From: a virus | DNA: 64,000 bases | Strand: one strand, 5' to 3' | IMG/VR virus record: IMGVR_UViG_3300025405_000011 | Location: 1-64,000 of that record | Part shown: positions 7,885 to 17,012 of the stretch, in pieces | How positions within the stretch are numbered: position 1 is the first letter of the stretch | Layout: each line of letters opens with the position of its first letter | The notes under the pieces: generated by a model | The model's input: only the letters and a program-made list of their open reading frames with translations | The model's database searches: none | Told to the model about the DNA's origin: nothing | Position numbers and translations under genes: made by a program

Positions 7885-8604
7885 TTAAATAAGATCATCA
7901 TCTATATAGTCAAAGTCTTCATCTTCTTCTGCTGACTTTAGGGCTTTAGGAGAATTAGCCTTTTTATTGGCACTCTGATACTCTTCGATTCTTTGGAATA
8001 GTTTTTCTCTAAGGTCCGGTGGTAGTACTTCACGAACAGCCATAAGGATAATGTCCAATTGTTGAATGAGGTCTTCTGGCCTGTAGCTATCTCCAGCTTC
8101 TTCATCAAACTTGGAGAGCATATCCATGGCCTGCATAGTTTGACTTAGCGTAGGACGAGTGTAGCCACTGACTAGATCTTCCCAACCTTTAGCAGCAATC
8201 ACTTCATAGAATGCTTCAGCAGTAAGGAGACGATCAGAAGCATTAAGAATTGCTATATTCTTTTCCTTGGCTCTACGCTCTACTATCTCTCTAACAGCAA
8301 TCTTATCAAAAGGAAGGTGATTCCTTTGGTGATTACGGATATTTTCGTAGTTAAGCCTATCGTCTATGGGTACCTCTAACTTCTCTTGTAGAGGCTGTAT
8401 AGACCTTAACACTTCGGCATAACTCTTGGGAAACATTAGTAGGGTATCCACTAGGTTTCTAATATCTTCTCCAGCAGTACAAACCTTACACTTATTACTG
8501 GTCTTGTAGAGATAGGTTTCTCCATCAATCTGCTCACTGAGCAGTTCACTAGTAGGAGGGGTCATCTTGACTAGATCTTTATATTCTTTACTTCTCTTGT
8601 CCAT
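7885..8604 (-). CDS. Hypothetical protein, acidic C-terminus
   Basis: A 239-residue, mostly helical protein with a CKVC pair near residue 38 and a very acidic C-terminal tail (EEDEDFDYIDDDL). It is coupled to the gene upstream (TAATG). The acidic tail and position after a sigma-like gene could suit a nucleic-acid transaction protein, but no family is recognised. Confidence 0.65.
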   Translation of the reverse strand: MDKRSKEYKDLVKMTPPTSELLSEQIDGETYLYKTSNKCKVCTAGEDIRNLVDTLLMFPKSYAEVLRSIQPLQEKLEVPIDDRLNYENIRNHQRNHLPFDKIAVREIVERRAKEKNIAILNASDRLLTAEAFYEVIAAKGWEDLVSGYTRPTLSQTMQAMDMLSKFDEEAGDSYRPEDLIQQLDIILMAVREVLPPDLREKLFQRIEEYQSANKKANSPKALKSAEEDEDFDYIDDDLI

Positions 8605-8963
8605 TATTCTTCCTTGGGGGTGGGAGTGGGTGGTGTTATATTGATGGCATTCTCATTGATATAGGTTCTAGAGAATACTCCACGCTTGGGTGGAATTTCA
8701 TCCCAACTACCAAACTTGGAAAGAACTTCTCGTTTTCTTCTTCGTTCCAATTGATAGTTACTTAGCCATCCTTCTTCTTTAATGACTGTGTGACTGGTAC
8801 TAGTTCTCATATCTAGTAGCATTCGGTGTCCGATGTATTCTAGCTTTTGTTCATGGGTGTAGGTCTCCCAATGCTTGGGTAGTTTAATATTGTACTGCTG
8901 TACAATAAGATCGATTTCGGTAGGTTCAGCTACTTCTTCGTTTTCTTCATTCTCCAGATTCAT
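8604..8963 (-). CDS. Hypothetical acidic protein
   Basis: About 119 residues, acidic at the N-terminus, basic in the middle (LERRRKREV), proline/threonine-rich at the end. I chose MNLENEE at 8963, which overlaps the upstream gene by 17 bases and has GGGGAA upstream; a longer ATG at 8984 is possible. Function unknown. Confidence 0.6.
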   Translation of the reverse strand: MNLENEENEEVAEPTEIDLIVQQYNIKLPKHWETYTHEQKLEYIGHRMLLDMRTSTSHTVIKEEGWLSNYQLERRRKREVLSKFGSWDEIPPKRGVFSRTYINENAINITPPTPTPKEE

Positions 8964-9312
8964 AGTTTCCCCAAATGTTTTCACAAAGTGTCTTTAAAGC
9001 CTTACGCTTGTACATCCCTACTTGTGAACTCCACTTAGTGAAACCCATAATTTTTGCTACTTCTACTTCCTTACGGTTTTCTAGACACGAAAGGACTACG
9101 GCCTGTCTTTGTCTTAGAGGTAGTTCTTTTATACCCTCTAAGAGGTCGTAAATATTCACTGTTACCCCGTTGAGTAATTCTAGTTCGGGGTTACCACTAG
9201 TCTTATAGATCTCATACCATTCTCGATAGTTATTGAGCAAACGCTCTAATATCTGCCAAGTCATCTGTCCCTGAACGATCTCTTGCTTACGAGATTTTCT
9301 GGGCTGAGTCAT
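8947..9312 (-). CDS. Sigma-70 region 4-like DNA-binding protein
   Basis: A 121-residue protein whose second half matches the sigma-70 region 4 helix-turn-helix: LPLRQRQAVV (near residue 64) followed by a helix containing EVEVAKIMGF and a recognition helix. There is no obvious region 2, so it is either a minimal sigma-like factor or a region-4-like regulator that redirects host RNA polymerase. It lies in an operon with unknown genes and RuvC. Its target promoters cannot be told from sequence. Confidence 0.65.
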   Translation of the reverse strand: MTQPRKSRKQEIVQGQMTWQILERLLNNYREWYEIYKTSGNPELELLNGVTVNIYDLLEGIKELPLRQRQAVVLSCLENRKEVEVAKIMGFTKWSSQVGMYKRKALKTLCENIWGNYESGE

Positions 9313-9313
9313 T

Positions 9314-9859
9314 TTAACCTCTTCGGTATATTTGATTTTGTATATACCTTTGAGTGGCCTTCAAAGATTGTACTTTATCATTAATCTGTCTCCAAGCAGC
9401 ATACTGTACAAAGTAGAAGTAACGATCATCACGAGTTTCCATACGAGCACGAGCCTGTAGATCACTCTGAGTACCACTTACCGGTTTACGGTAGGCTTCC
9501 CAATACTTATCGTCCCAAATATAGTAACTAAACTGAGCCTTTAAATATCTTCTGGTTACTTCTTCTTCAATGGCTACGATTGTACTCTGTAGGTTTAGAA
9601 ACAAACGATCTGCTTCATCTGAACCCATATGTACATCACTATTAAAACGAGCAATAATCACTTCGGCAGGATGAAGATATTCCTTCATAAACTCTTCTAC
9701 CATCTTTTCAATGGTTTCTAGAGCATCAAATTCTTCTGGTTTACTTTCCCAAGTAAACGCTCGAACTACAAAATTATGAAGGTCTCCAAACTTTTCGTCA
9801 TGTTCTTCAGCAAGGCTAGGTTCTTGTAAACCTTCGAGGCCTTTCTTAAATTGACTCAT
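9314..9859 (-). CDS. Hypothetical helical protein
   Basis: A 181-residue, largely helical protein rich in Glu, Gln and aromatic residues (FSYYIWDDKYWEAY). It overlaps the RuvC gene by 14 bases. The conserved look of the aromatic segment suggests a folded domain, but I do not recognise a family. Confidence 0.6.
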   Translation of the reverse strand: MSQFKKGLEGLQEPSLAEEHDEKFGDLHNFVVRAFTWESKPEEFDALETIEKMVEEFMKEYLHPAEVIIARFNSDVHMGSDEADRLFLNLQSTIVAIEEEVTRRYLKAQFSYYIWDDKYWEAYRKPVSGTQSDLQARARMETRDDRYFYFVQYAAWRQINDKVQSLKATQRYIQNQIYRRG

Positions 9860-10358
9860 TCGTTATCCATTCTTTATACTGACTGGCGACAAGGCCAATG
9901 GCTATAGCATCATAAACATCATAGGGTAAATCGGATGCTATTTCCTCTCCTGATTTTAGTATGTTATTTTCAATAACACAACTTTTTACTTCGTCTTTTG
10001 TACATTTGGCTTTGCCTACAAACTTCTTATGCCAAGCCTGAGGAGTAAACTGTTGATAGGCATACCCTCTCTGTAGAGTTAGGACTTTGAGTGTACTGGC
10101 TGTGGCCTGTACTAGTTCTCTTTGAGCCATCTGACCGAATGCCGGTACGATCTCCCAGGCTACATAGGCCACTCGATCTAGTAATGGATTAAATTCTGGA
10201 ATTAATCTTCTCATTAAAAGATTCATCTTTTGATTAAAAGCCATACTCTTAGGGGCATCAGATATTGGACTTAGAAATCCATATTCTTGTACTTCCCCAT
10301 TTAGAGAAGTTATAGACCAGCCTATCCTAGAGGAACCGGGGTCCAAACTTAAAATCAC
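9846..10358 (-). CDS. ruvC: RuvC-like Holliday junction resolvase
   Basis: A 170-residue RNase H-fold nuclease that would resolve recombination junctions or trim branched DNA before packaging. Catalytic acidic residues are visible in order: D6 in SLDPGSSRIG, E69 in VAWEIVP, and D147/D150 in DVYDAIAIG, with the TPQAWHKKF segment in between. Length equals the bacterial family. It starts with GTG in a GTGA overlap with the upstream nuclease. It forms a recombination-nuclease block with the next two genes and RecA. Confidence 0.82.
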   Translation of the reverse strand: MILSLDPGSSRIGWSITSLNGEVQEYGFLSPISDAPKSMAFNQKMNLLMRRLIPEFNPLLDRVAYVAWEIVPAFGQMAQRELVQATASTLKVLTLQRGYAYQQFTPQAWHKKFVGKAKCTKDEVKSCVIENNILKSGEEIASDLPYDVYDAIAIGLVASQYKEWITNESI

Positions 10359-11104
10359 TTAGCCCATCGTTCACAGAAGTTTCTTGCTGGACACTCCAAG
10401 TATGTCTTATCATTCGGTCCATTGCAACAGGATCTGAGATCCGAGGGGTCCGAACTGCTGATGGCCACACGGACTTTGCTCCACTTTGTGTACACTTTTT
10501 GTAATTCTTGCTCATCTTTCTTAACCTCTATTGTTCTAAGTCTATGTGGGTATGCTTTTTCTACAAATAGTAGAGCCATACGATCTGGAGCACCAGGACA
10601 GTTGTCTTGGTATACTCTTAGTTGCATTGAGTAGCTGTAACTTGCTTCCTTAGGAAGCATATTGGTACTCTTAATGTCAACTAAAAAACGTTCTCCATCT
10701 GGAGTCGTTAGTTCCAGAACGTCCACTGCTCCAGCGATCATTCTTTCTTCGTTTAGAAACTTTACTTCGACCTTGTCTAAAGAGGTAAAACCCAAGTGGA
10801 TCAACATGCTTTGTATGATTGAGTGGAATGCTGACCCCACTTGAAAGGTCATTTGTAGAGTTGGGCTTATTCGTTCTTCTTGTAATAGTGGTCTCCATTC
10901 AGGGTGAAACTTATAGTATAGTTGCATCTCTCCGGCAGTAATGTCACTGCTCGGGTGATACATATTGTCGAATTTGCGTTCTTTATTATAGACCTTTACC
11001 GGATACTCTTCAGGCCAGTCGGCATGAATTAGAGCTTCCTCCAAGTGTGGAGTAATAGGTTCCTGGGTCTGGTAAGTAGCCAGAGTTCTTTCTAAAAAGC
11101 TCAC
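10355..11104 (-). CDS. RecB/Cas4-family PD-(D/E)XK exonuclease
   Basis: A 249-residue nuclease with the full family motif set: H94 in AFHSIIQ, D128 in GAVDVL, D143 and K145 in VDIKST, and the QxxxY element at about 161 (QLRVYQ). Cysteines at about 226, 227, 238 and 243 could hold an iron-sulfur cluster as in Cas4/AddB-type nucleases. No CRISPR array or other cas gene is present, so a role in phage recombination or end processing is more likely. GTG start, GTGA overlap with the gene upstream. Confidence 0.75.
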   Translation of the reverse strand: MSFLERTLATYQTQEPITPHLEEALIHADWPEEYPVKVYNKERKFDNMYHPSSDITAGEMQLYYKFHPEWRPLLQEERISPTLQMTFQVGSAFHSIIQSMLIHLGFTSLDKVEVKFLNEERMIAGAVDVLELTTPDGERFLVDIKSTNMLPKEASYSYSMQLRVYQDNCPGAPDRMALLFVEKAYPHRLRTIEVKKDEQELQKVYTKWSKVRVAISSSDPSDLRSCCNGPNDKTYLECPARNFCERWAK

Positions 11105-11514
11105 TCATTTTCCTTTAGTCTTAGATAGTCCGAGTATAGTTCCAAAAAGTCATCTTTATCAAGGACCACTAGATCTAGTAATACTGGCAGGTTCTCGGGA
11201 GTATTCTCCCGTTCTCCCCACTCGGTCATCTCGATAGTAGGACCATAGAGTCTTATAGCCAATACTGGTCTACTAAGCCAACTCTTATTTTGAGCATGGC
11301 TTTTAACGGTGTTCCAAATAGTTTTCGTTATACTAAAAGATGAACTTTGAGTGCTTTTACATTCTATCATGAACTCCATTCCCTGGAATTCGGTAGTTTG
11401 AAGATCAGCCTTCTCCCACTTGGCACCAGAACCGATGGTTCTTTTGCTCTTGGGCCACTGTTCTTCAAGTTCACGCTCTTGGCGTTGACTCATCTTAGTT
11501 TGAAATTTTCCCAT
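11101..11514 (-). CDS. Small PD-(D/E)XK-type nuclease
   Basis: A 137-residue protein with the core of a small restriction-fold nuclease: basic N-terminus, KADLQT (D37), then beta strand MEFMIECKST with E51-x-K53. The size and motif order resemble archaeal Hjc-type resolvases or VRR-like nucleases. Placed between the Cas4-like nuclease and RecA, it probably works in recombination or concatemer processing. The exact family is uncertain. Confidence 0.6.
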   Translation of the reverse strand: MGKFQTKMSQRQERELEEQWPKSKRTIGSGAKWEKADLQTTEFQGMEFMIECKSTQSSSFSITKTIWNTVKSHAQNKSWLSRPVLAIRLYGPTIEMTEWGERENTPENLPVLLDLVVLDKDDFLELYSDYLRLKENE

Positions 11515-11635
11515 GGTCCATCTCTGCTAAGTGGGTATAGAGACCGTCTAGCTCTATTGTAAACAATGTTGTATTGTCTTTGGATAGTTTTAGTAGTAAA
11601 GACTCTTTGTCTTTACAAATACTACATTCACTCAT
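11495..11635 (-). CDS. Short CxxC protein
   Basis: A 46-residue frame beginning MSECSICKD and ending HGKISN. Its ATG overlaps the upstream stop (ATGAGTGA) and its end overlaps the nuclease start by 20 bases, filling an otherwise empty gap. One CxxC pair suggests metal binding, perhaps as a dimer. Function unknown. Confidence 0.5.
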   Translation of the reverse strand: MSECSICKDKESLLLKLSKDNTTLFTIELDGLYTHLAEMDHGKISN

Positions 11636-11846
11636 TATACATTCCTAATTGTTCTTGTACTTTTGTAAGTTCTTCTAATGCTTCTTCTTGAGTATAAACA
11701 TCATACTTGTTACTCTTACCCACCGGTTTTAATACTATACAACCAGACGGTGACTTGTCTAAGTGTTCTAAGAGCCCTCTATGAAACTTCTTCATCTGCT
11801 TTTTAAGCTTACGAGGAGTTTTAGACGTCGGGGGTATCAATATCAT
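11628..11846 (-). CDS. Small basic hypothetical protein
   Basis: A 72-residue protein, strongly basic in the first third (KTPRKLKKQMKK), then a short beta and helix region. It overlaps the 3' end of recA by 25 bases. It may bind nucleic acid, judging only by charge. Confidence 0.5.
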   Translation of the reverse strand: MILIPPTSKTPRKLKKQMKKFHRGLLEHLDKSPSGCIVLKPVGKSNKYDVYTQEEALEELTKVQEQLGMYNE

Positions 11847-12933
11847 CTGAATCTTCTGTTAATGGACGTCCAAAGTATTCGTCCTCTTGGCTAGTTAACA
11901 CTAGAGCGTTACCGTTCTTAATGGTGTCAGTAATTTCAGCAGCAAACTCTTCACCTCGGCCTTGGTCCCAGATGGCTTGGAAGAAACTATCTCGTCCTTG
12001 AGCCTTAATGTCTTTCCAAGAGAACCAGGCACCCTGTCTCTGAGCCACTCCCAGTAGAATTCCCATTCGAGCAAGGTCTCGTTTAGTGTCAATACCCGGA
12101 TGGTCTAGAGTAGAGTTCGGTTGATTATAGAAGTCCGTCCAACCTTCCCGGAAAGGAGGGCCATAGGAGTTTTTAACGGTTTTCATTACGATCGGATTAC
12201 CTACCTGCACGTTTTCTCCGTCGACCTTATCGAAGTATTTATCACTGCCTGGACGGAGATAGATACGAACACTCATAGCATGCTTTACGGCATTACCACC
12301 GGGAGTCATAGGACGATTATATCCATCCATGTCCTGTCGAAGTTGGTTGAGATAGAAGACTGTAACATCGTAGAGATTGGCTAGAGGAGCAACAGTTTGT
12401 ACATTTCTCTTCATTACTCCAGCATTACCACCCATCTTGTCATTCTTGTCGGTAAGTTCATTCATAGAGTGCTTGGTTGCTGCTCCACCTACACTATCCC
12501 AGACAATAGCACAGATCTGCTTACTCTTGATTAAACGAACCATCATATCCGTTCCAGTTTCAGCATCTGGTGGCTGTACTACAATTAGACTCTCGTCAAC
12601 TTTAAGTCCTAGCTTTTCAGCCCATTCAGGATTAAATCGATGTTCTAGATCAATAACTGCAACCATCTTTTCACCCTTATAGAAATCATAGCAATCCTTA
12701 AGAGCCATAAAAGCAAAACTACTTTTACCCGAATGCTCTTTACCAAAAAACTCAATTAGTTTTCCCTCAGGCCATCCACCTACAGCCAATAGATAATCTA
12801 GTGCTGGGGAGAAGGTAGGTATTACTTTAATCTTCTCTATATTGTTGCCTCTTAAAGCAAGTGGTTTACTTCCCTCCGGAGTAAACTTATTTAGATCAGC
12901 AATTAATTTGTCCATTTCATCGCCACGTGCCAT
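11821..12933 (-). CDS. recA: RecA/UvsX-type recombinase
   Basis: A 370-residue strand-exchange ATPase. Walker A lies at about 64-72 (GKEHSGKSS), a Walker B-like strand in ICAIVWDSV, and the DNA-binding loop 2 region in the Q-R-containing NQLRQDMDGYNRPMTPGGNA segment. The C-terminal tail is acidic, as in bacterial RecA. It would drive homologous recombination and recombination-dependent replication. It is coupled to an upstream microprotein (TAATG) and followed by nucleases and RuvC, giving a coherent recombination block. Confidence 0.9.
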   Translation of the reverse strand: MARGDEMDKLIADLNKFTPEGSKPLALRGNNIEKIKVIPTFSPALDYLLAVGGWPEGKLIEFFGKEHSGKSSFAFMALKDCYDFYKGEKMVAVIDLEHRFNPEWAEKLGLKVDESLIVVQPPDAETGTDMMVRLIKSKQICAIVWDSVGGAATKHSMNELTDKNDKMGGNAGVMKRNVQTVAPLANLYDVTVFYLNQLRQDMDGYNRPMTPGGNAVKHAMSVRIYLRPGSDKYFDKVDGENVQVGNPIVMKTVKNSYGPPFREGWTDFYNQPNSTLDHPGIDTKRDLARMGILLGVAQRQGAWFSWKDIKAQGRDSFFQAIWDQGRGEEFAAEITDTIKNGNALVLTSQEDEYFGRPLTEDSDDIDTPDV

Positions 12934-13106
12934 TATTCTTCTTCCTTTCTAGGTTCTGCTACATATTCTTCAAACGGGTGACATTTAAGAGTATAGTGGG
13001 GTGGATTATTATGAACCCAAGTGCCACTAGTTCCTTGAATAATTTCTCTTATATCTCCAAGTCTTCGATAACAATTACTACAAAAAGCTCTAACCCACTC
13101 ATCCAT
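12933..13106 (-). CDS. Small Cys/His protein
   Basis: A 57-residue frame (starts MDEWVRAFCSNC, ends EPRKEEE) with CxxC at residues 9-12 and a later CH pair at 42-43 that together could bind one zinc. It is linked to both neighbours by TAATG overlaps, which strongly supports translation. Function unknown. Confidence 0.6.
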   Translation of the reverse strand: MDEWVRAFCSNCYRRLGDIREIIQGTSGTWVHNNPPHYTLKCHPFEEYVAEPRKEEE

Positions 13107-13240
13107 TATTTCTCCCAGTGTTTTTTGTCTTCCCAGATTTCAGTATCTTCATTAACATGCTTTTGTCGGTGTAGTAAGAAGTCTAGTGCTTTATGAAATC
13201 TAATATTACATATATGACAAAAGTGTGTTATTCTATTCAT
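13106..13240 (-). CDS. Small C2H2-like zinc finger protein
   Basis: A 44-residue frame. Residues 8-29 read CHICNIRF ... LLHRQKH, a C-x2-C ... H-x4-H arrangement much like a classical C2H2 finger. It overlaps the upstream gene by ATGA and the downstream gene by TAATG. A stand-alone C2H2 finger would be unusual in bacteria; DNA or protein binding is inferred only. Confidence 0.6.
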   Translation of the reverse strand: MNRITHFCHICNIRFHKALDFLLHRQKHVNEDTEIWEDKKHWEK

Positions 13241-13479
13241 GACTTCTTACCGTTACAGCCTTTTTTAACACAACTACCGTCACGATTCTTATTATGCTCA
13301 CAAGGATTCATTTCTTGAGGAATAAGTCTCTCTTTACAGTCTGGGCAAAAGAAACTATAGTATGGTTTAAAGACTCCATATTCATTAATCTTTCCATGTT
13401 TACAGTCACTCACTTCTTGCTCCTTGCTATAGCAATCATACCAAATGTCATAATAAGAGTATCTACTATCATTACCCAA
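13237..13479 (-). CDS. Cys-rich zinc-ribbon protein
   Basis: An 80-residue protein with CPDC near residue 45, further cysteines in NPCEH, GSCVKKGC and an earlier C-K-H; probably two zinc sites. It directly follows the DNA polymerase gene and heads a run of three Cys/His microproteins before recA. Function unknown. Confidence 0.6.
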   Translation of the reverse strand: MGNDSRYSYYDIWYDCYSKEQEVSDCKHGKINEYGVFKPYYSFFCPDCKERLIPQEMNPCEHNKNRDGSCVKKGCNGKKS

Positions 13480-13483
13480 CTGT

Positions 13484-16400
13484 TCATGATGCCTTTTCCT
13501 TTAATAGATCTAGTCTAAAAATATTTCTTAGGCTTAATCCACTCTTTAGTTTTTCAATTTCGAGAAGAACTGGAGCACCCACTTCTAGGTGATCTCTGGT
13601 TCGTGCATAAGTTTCTGGGAATGCTACAATCTGGATACTCTCATCCTTAGGGGTTTCTTCTTGTTCTTCTCCATAGACTTCATCCTCTCCAACTTCACTA
13701 GCATGTAGAGGTAACTCTACCCAGATTTGACACATCTCTGCTCCAGGATTCTTACCACTCTTGGTTACTAGTGTCTTAACTTTTACAATTAGTCCACCGA
13801 CCATGGCTTTTTCTCCAGTAAACATACTACTCTCTCCTGGGAAGTTATCCTCCTCAGAGATTATTTCAATATAATCACCAAGAGGATCAACACTAACAAG
13901 GGTTCCCAGTAGCTCTTGCTCGTGTTTGCCCCTAGCATGGATTTCTTCCTGAAGATCCGCATAGCAATCGAAAGTAGGGAGAGAGCCATGACAATGCTCA
14001 CAATCATCTTTACAAGTTCCATCTATATTCTTAAAGTCCTTTCTGGCTTTCCAGTATTGATAGAGTGCAGTCTTACTATCTCCACACATACTATCGAATA
14101 CTCCACACTTAATGAGACTAATAGCAGCTCTCTTATTGATCTTTCTGCTAGGAACTCTCTTAACAAAATCTTCCATATCTGTATAGGGCCCTAGATTTTG
14201 TAGTTCTTGTGCTCCACTGGCTACAAACTTAACACTACTTAGACCATATCTAATAGCACCACTCTTGGTTAGAGTAAATCTATTGCCACTCTCATTAATG
14301 TCTGGGCCTAGTACACTAATACCCATTCTTCTAGCTTCACGAGTATAGACTACACTCATAATAGGATTAGTTCTAAATAGAGCAGCCATAAATTCTTTAG
14401 GGTAGTAATGCTTTAAGTAAGCACACCAGTAGGCCACCATAGCATAACCGTAACTGTGACTCTTATTAAACCCATAGGTACCGAAGGCCTGCATCTCATC
14501 GAATACTGCTTCTCCAATTTTAGGATCTACTCCTTGGTCTTCACAACCTTTAAGGAAGATTATTCTTTCCTTCTTCATCTTGTCGAATAGCATCTTACCC
14601 ATGATCTTTCGAACACGGTCAGTCTCACTCAAGGAATATCCGGCTAGTTCTACACAAGCCTGCATAATCTGTTCCTGATAGATAAAAGTACCATAGGTAC
14701 TACCCAAAACTTTTTCTAGATTCGGATGCTTGTACTTGACCCTTACTTTACCTTCCTTCTTCTGAAGATAGAGTTCCAGAAGGTTTAATCCGGTCTCAGC
14801 ATCTGTACTTCTAGTAATACCCGGACGACATACAGCAATCATGGTACTTAGATCTTCAATACTTCTAGGTTGGAATCTTTTAACCAAACTTCTAAGGTTA
14901 CTGGTTTCGATTTGAAAGTTACCAATATTATAACTAGTACAGATACTGTCCCATACTTTAGGGTCTTCGTAAAAGGTTCCCCAGTCGTATTGCCAGTCAT
15001 AGAAGTGAGGAAGAGCATCTGCTCCATGGTTTTGCTTAATTAGGTTAAAGGCATCCATTAGTGTACTAAGGGTTCTTAGTCCCAACATATCGATCTTAAC
15101 AAAACCCAATGCTTCAACATCCCACATGTCGAATTGAGTTCTAACATCACCATTCTTATAACGAAGAGGCAAACGTCCAATCAAACTATCTTTAGAGACC
15201 ACTACACCAGCAGCATGAGCACTAGCATGTCGAATATGAGTGAGAAACTCGGGCATCATCTCGAATAATTTAGGATACTTTTTCTTCCAAGGAAAAAACT
15301 CTTTTTCGTATGCCTTCTCTACTCGATCCCAACCATAGTGTCCTGCACCCTGATCTGCTATATTCCAATGGTCTTCTACAATATTACAAATCTTGTCTGT
15401 ATCGGTTCTGTCAATATTGAGTCCACGGCAAAGGTCTCTTAGAGTTTGCTTTACTCCTAGAGTATTTAGAGTTCCAATACTAGCAATATTGAACTTACCG
15501 TATTGCTGCTCCAAATGCTCTCGAACCAACTGTCTTTCGTTTCTAGGAAAGTCAATGTCGATGTCCGGTAGACTTGCTCGTTCTGGGTCCAGGAATCTTT
15601 CGAACAGTAGTCCGGCCTTAATGGGATCTACCTCAGTAATATCCAGACAATAAGCCAGAAGAGACCCTCCAACAGACCCACGACTAGGACCAATAAGATA
15701 GCCTTCTTCCTTAGACCACGATATGATATCTTTAACCGTAAGAAAGTAGCCAGGAAATCCTTGATTGCAGATAATCGCAAGTTCATAATCCAACCTCTTC
15801 TTATATTCTTCTATTTTATCAGCCAATACTACAGGAGTAATCTTACGATCAAAACCTTCCCAAACCATCTTGGTAAGTTGCCTCTCATCCATTTCTGGAG
15901 TAGCAAAGAAGACAGGCATACTTCTACCTTCAGGAATTCTAGCATCTGATCTACGAGCAATCTCACTAGTATTCTTAATGGCTTCACTCACTACACTTTC
16001 GGGTAGATAACTTAAACGTTCACGAGTTTCAGCCTCACTAAAGAGACACAATTGGTTAGGACCATAGGAGAATCTTTCAGGGTCTTCCATATTCTTACCC
16101 ATTTGAATTGCAGTCATTAGTTCGTGAGCATACCAGTCATCTGGTCGAGCATAGTGAGCATCACTAACCGTTAGTAAGGGCACAGAGAACTCTTGAGCAA
16201 TCTCTACCACTCTTTCATTCCATCGATTACTCTCTTCACTTAGATAAGTGTGGAGTTCTAGATGGAAGTTATCACCAAAGATGGCTTGGTAACGAGAAAT
16301 TCTCTCTATGGCTTTTTCAAGATTACGATCAGCACCATGAAGATGCTTACCGATACAACCACCCATACAACCACCAGTGACCATTAGGCCTTCTGAATAC

Positions 16401-16780
16401 TTTTCTAGTAGTTCCCAGTCAAATCTAGGATTACCATAGTAGGTTCCTTCAATGTAGGCTAGACTACTTAGGGCCCAGAGATTCTCTAGTCCCTTTTGAT
16501 TAAGAGCAACCATAGTCATATGGTCATAGTTCTGGCCTTTTTTGCCTTCTTTAACCCAACGGTCTTCGGTAAAGTAACCTTCCATACCGAATAGTGGCTT
16601 AATTCCAGCCTTATCGGCTTCTCTCTGTAACCTAAGGTGGCCGCTTACCTCTCCATGGTCAGTTAGTGCTATAGAACCTTGACCTAGTTCTACTGCTCTA
16701 GAGACAATTTGCTCTACGGTTGCTAGTCCATCTAAGAACGAATGTTCCGAGTGTACATGTAGGTGGGTTAGGTTATCCAT
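13484..16780 (-). CDS. dnaE: DNA polymerase III alpha subunit (DnaE type)
   Basis: A 1098-residue C-family replicative polymerase, the full length of bacterial DnaE. The N-terminal PHP domain keeps its metal ligands (HLHVH at 6-10, DHG at 41-43, SDAH at 206-209), so it may still have proofreading nuclease activity. Polymerase motifs: GPSRGSVGGS at 364-373, catalytic DID at 406-408 in PDIDIDF, and D564 in KIDMLGL. A tandem helix-hairpin-helix and OB-like region follow. No separate proofreading subunit or beta clamp is seen in the window. A promoter ends six bases before the ATG with no Shine-Dalgarno, so its mRNA is probably leaderless. Confidence 0.95.
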   Translation of the reverse strand: MDNLTHLHVHSEHSFLDGLATVEQIVSRAVELGQGSIALTDHGEVSGHLRLQREADKAGIKPLFGMEGYFTEDRWVKEGKKGQNYDHMTMVALNQKGLENLWALSSLAYIEGTYYGNPRFDWELLEKYSEGLMVTGGCMGGCIGKHLHGADRNLEKAIERISRYQAIFGDNFHLELHTYLSEESNRWNERVVEIAQEFSVPLLTVSDAHYARPDDWYAHELMTAIQMGKNMEDPERFSYGPNQLCLFSEAETRERLSYLPESVVSEAIKNTSEIARRSDARIPEGRSMPVFFATPEMDERQLTKMVWEGFDRKITPVVLADKIEEYKKRLDYELAIICNQGFPGYFLTVKDIISWSKEEGYLIGPSRGSVGGSLLAYCLDITEVDPIKAGLLFERFLDPERASLPDIDIDFPRNERQLVREHLEQQYGKFNIASIGTLNTLGVKQTLRDLCRGLNIDRTDTDKICNIVEDHWNIADQGAGHYGWDRVEKAYEKEFFPWKKKYPKLFEMMPEFLTHIRHASAHAAGVVVSKDSLIGRLPLRYKNGDVRTQFDMWDVEALGFVKIDMLGLRTLSTLMDAFNLIKQNHGADALPHFYDWQYDWGTFYEDPKVWDSICTSYNIGNFQIETSNLRSLVKRFQPRSIEDLSTMIAVCRPGITRSTDAETGLNLLELYLQKKEGKVRVKYKHPNLEKVLGSTYGTFIYQEQIMQACVELAGYSLSETDRVRKIMGKMLFDKMKKERIIFLKGCEDQGVDPKIGEAVFDEMQAFGTYGFNKSHSYGYAMVAYWCAYLKHYYPKEFMAALFRTNPIMSVVYTREARRMGISVLGPDINESGNRFTLTKSGAIRYGLSSVKFVASGAQELQNLGPYTDMEDFVKRVPSRKINKRAAISLIKCGVFDSMCGDSKTALYQYWKARKDFKNIDGTCKDDCEHCHGSLPTFDCYADLQEEIHARGKHEQELLGTLVSVDPLGDYIEIISEEDNFPGESSMFTGEKAMVGGLIVKVKTLVTKSGKNPGAEMCQIWVELPLHASEVGEDEVYGEEQEETPKDESIQIVAFPETYARTRDHLEVGAPVLLEIEKLKSGLSLRNIFRLDLLKEKAS

Positions 16781-16786
16781 ACTCTT

Positions 16787-16815
16787 AGTTTAATAGATCT
16801 TGGTATAGTAAACAA
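16787..16815 (-). promoter_or_regulatory. Promoter, TTGTTT-N17-TAAACT (dnaE)
   Basis: -35 TTGTTT at 16810-16815, -10 TAAACT at 16787-16792, 17-base spacing on the minus strand. Only six bases separate the -10 box from the dnaE ATG, which places the start site at or next to the A of ATG. Confidence 0.65.
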
Positions 16816-16820
16816 GATAA

Positions 16821-17012
16821 TTAGTAGAGCCACTTAAAGAAAAATATTATAGCAGCAAAAGATGCTAGGAATAGTACCATTCCAAAAGGCAATAATAATA
16901 GGTAGTACCAGTCACTCTTGTTTTCAGCAACAAGAGTACCAAGGCCTAAATATATTGCTATTGGAGTAATTATTTCCAAATAGAATTTTATGTGAGTGAG
17001 ATGTGATAACAT
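16821..17012 (-). CDS. Small membrane protein, two TM segments
   Basis: A 63-residue hydrophobic protein with membrane segments near residues 10-29 and 37-60. Its ATG shares a base with the groES stop (TAATG). It could be a holin- or superinfection-type membrane protein, but nothing specific supports this. Confidence 0.55.
   Translation of the reverse strand: MLSHLTHIKFYLEIITPIAIYLGLGTLVAENKSDWYYLLLLPFGMVLFLASFAAIIFFFKWLY

Noticed and set aside
10355-11104. Cas4 as sign of a CRISPR system
   Set aside because: No cas1, cas2, effector gene or repeat-spacer array exists in the window; the nuclease fits phage recombination.
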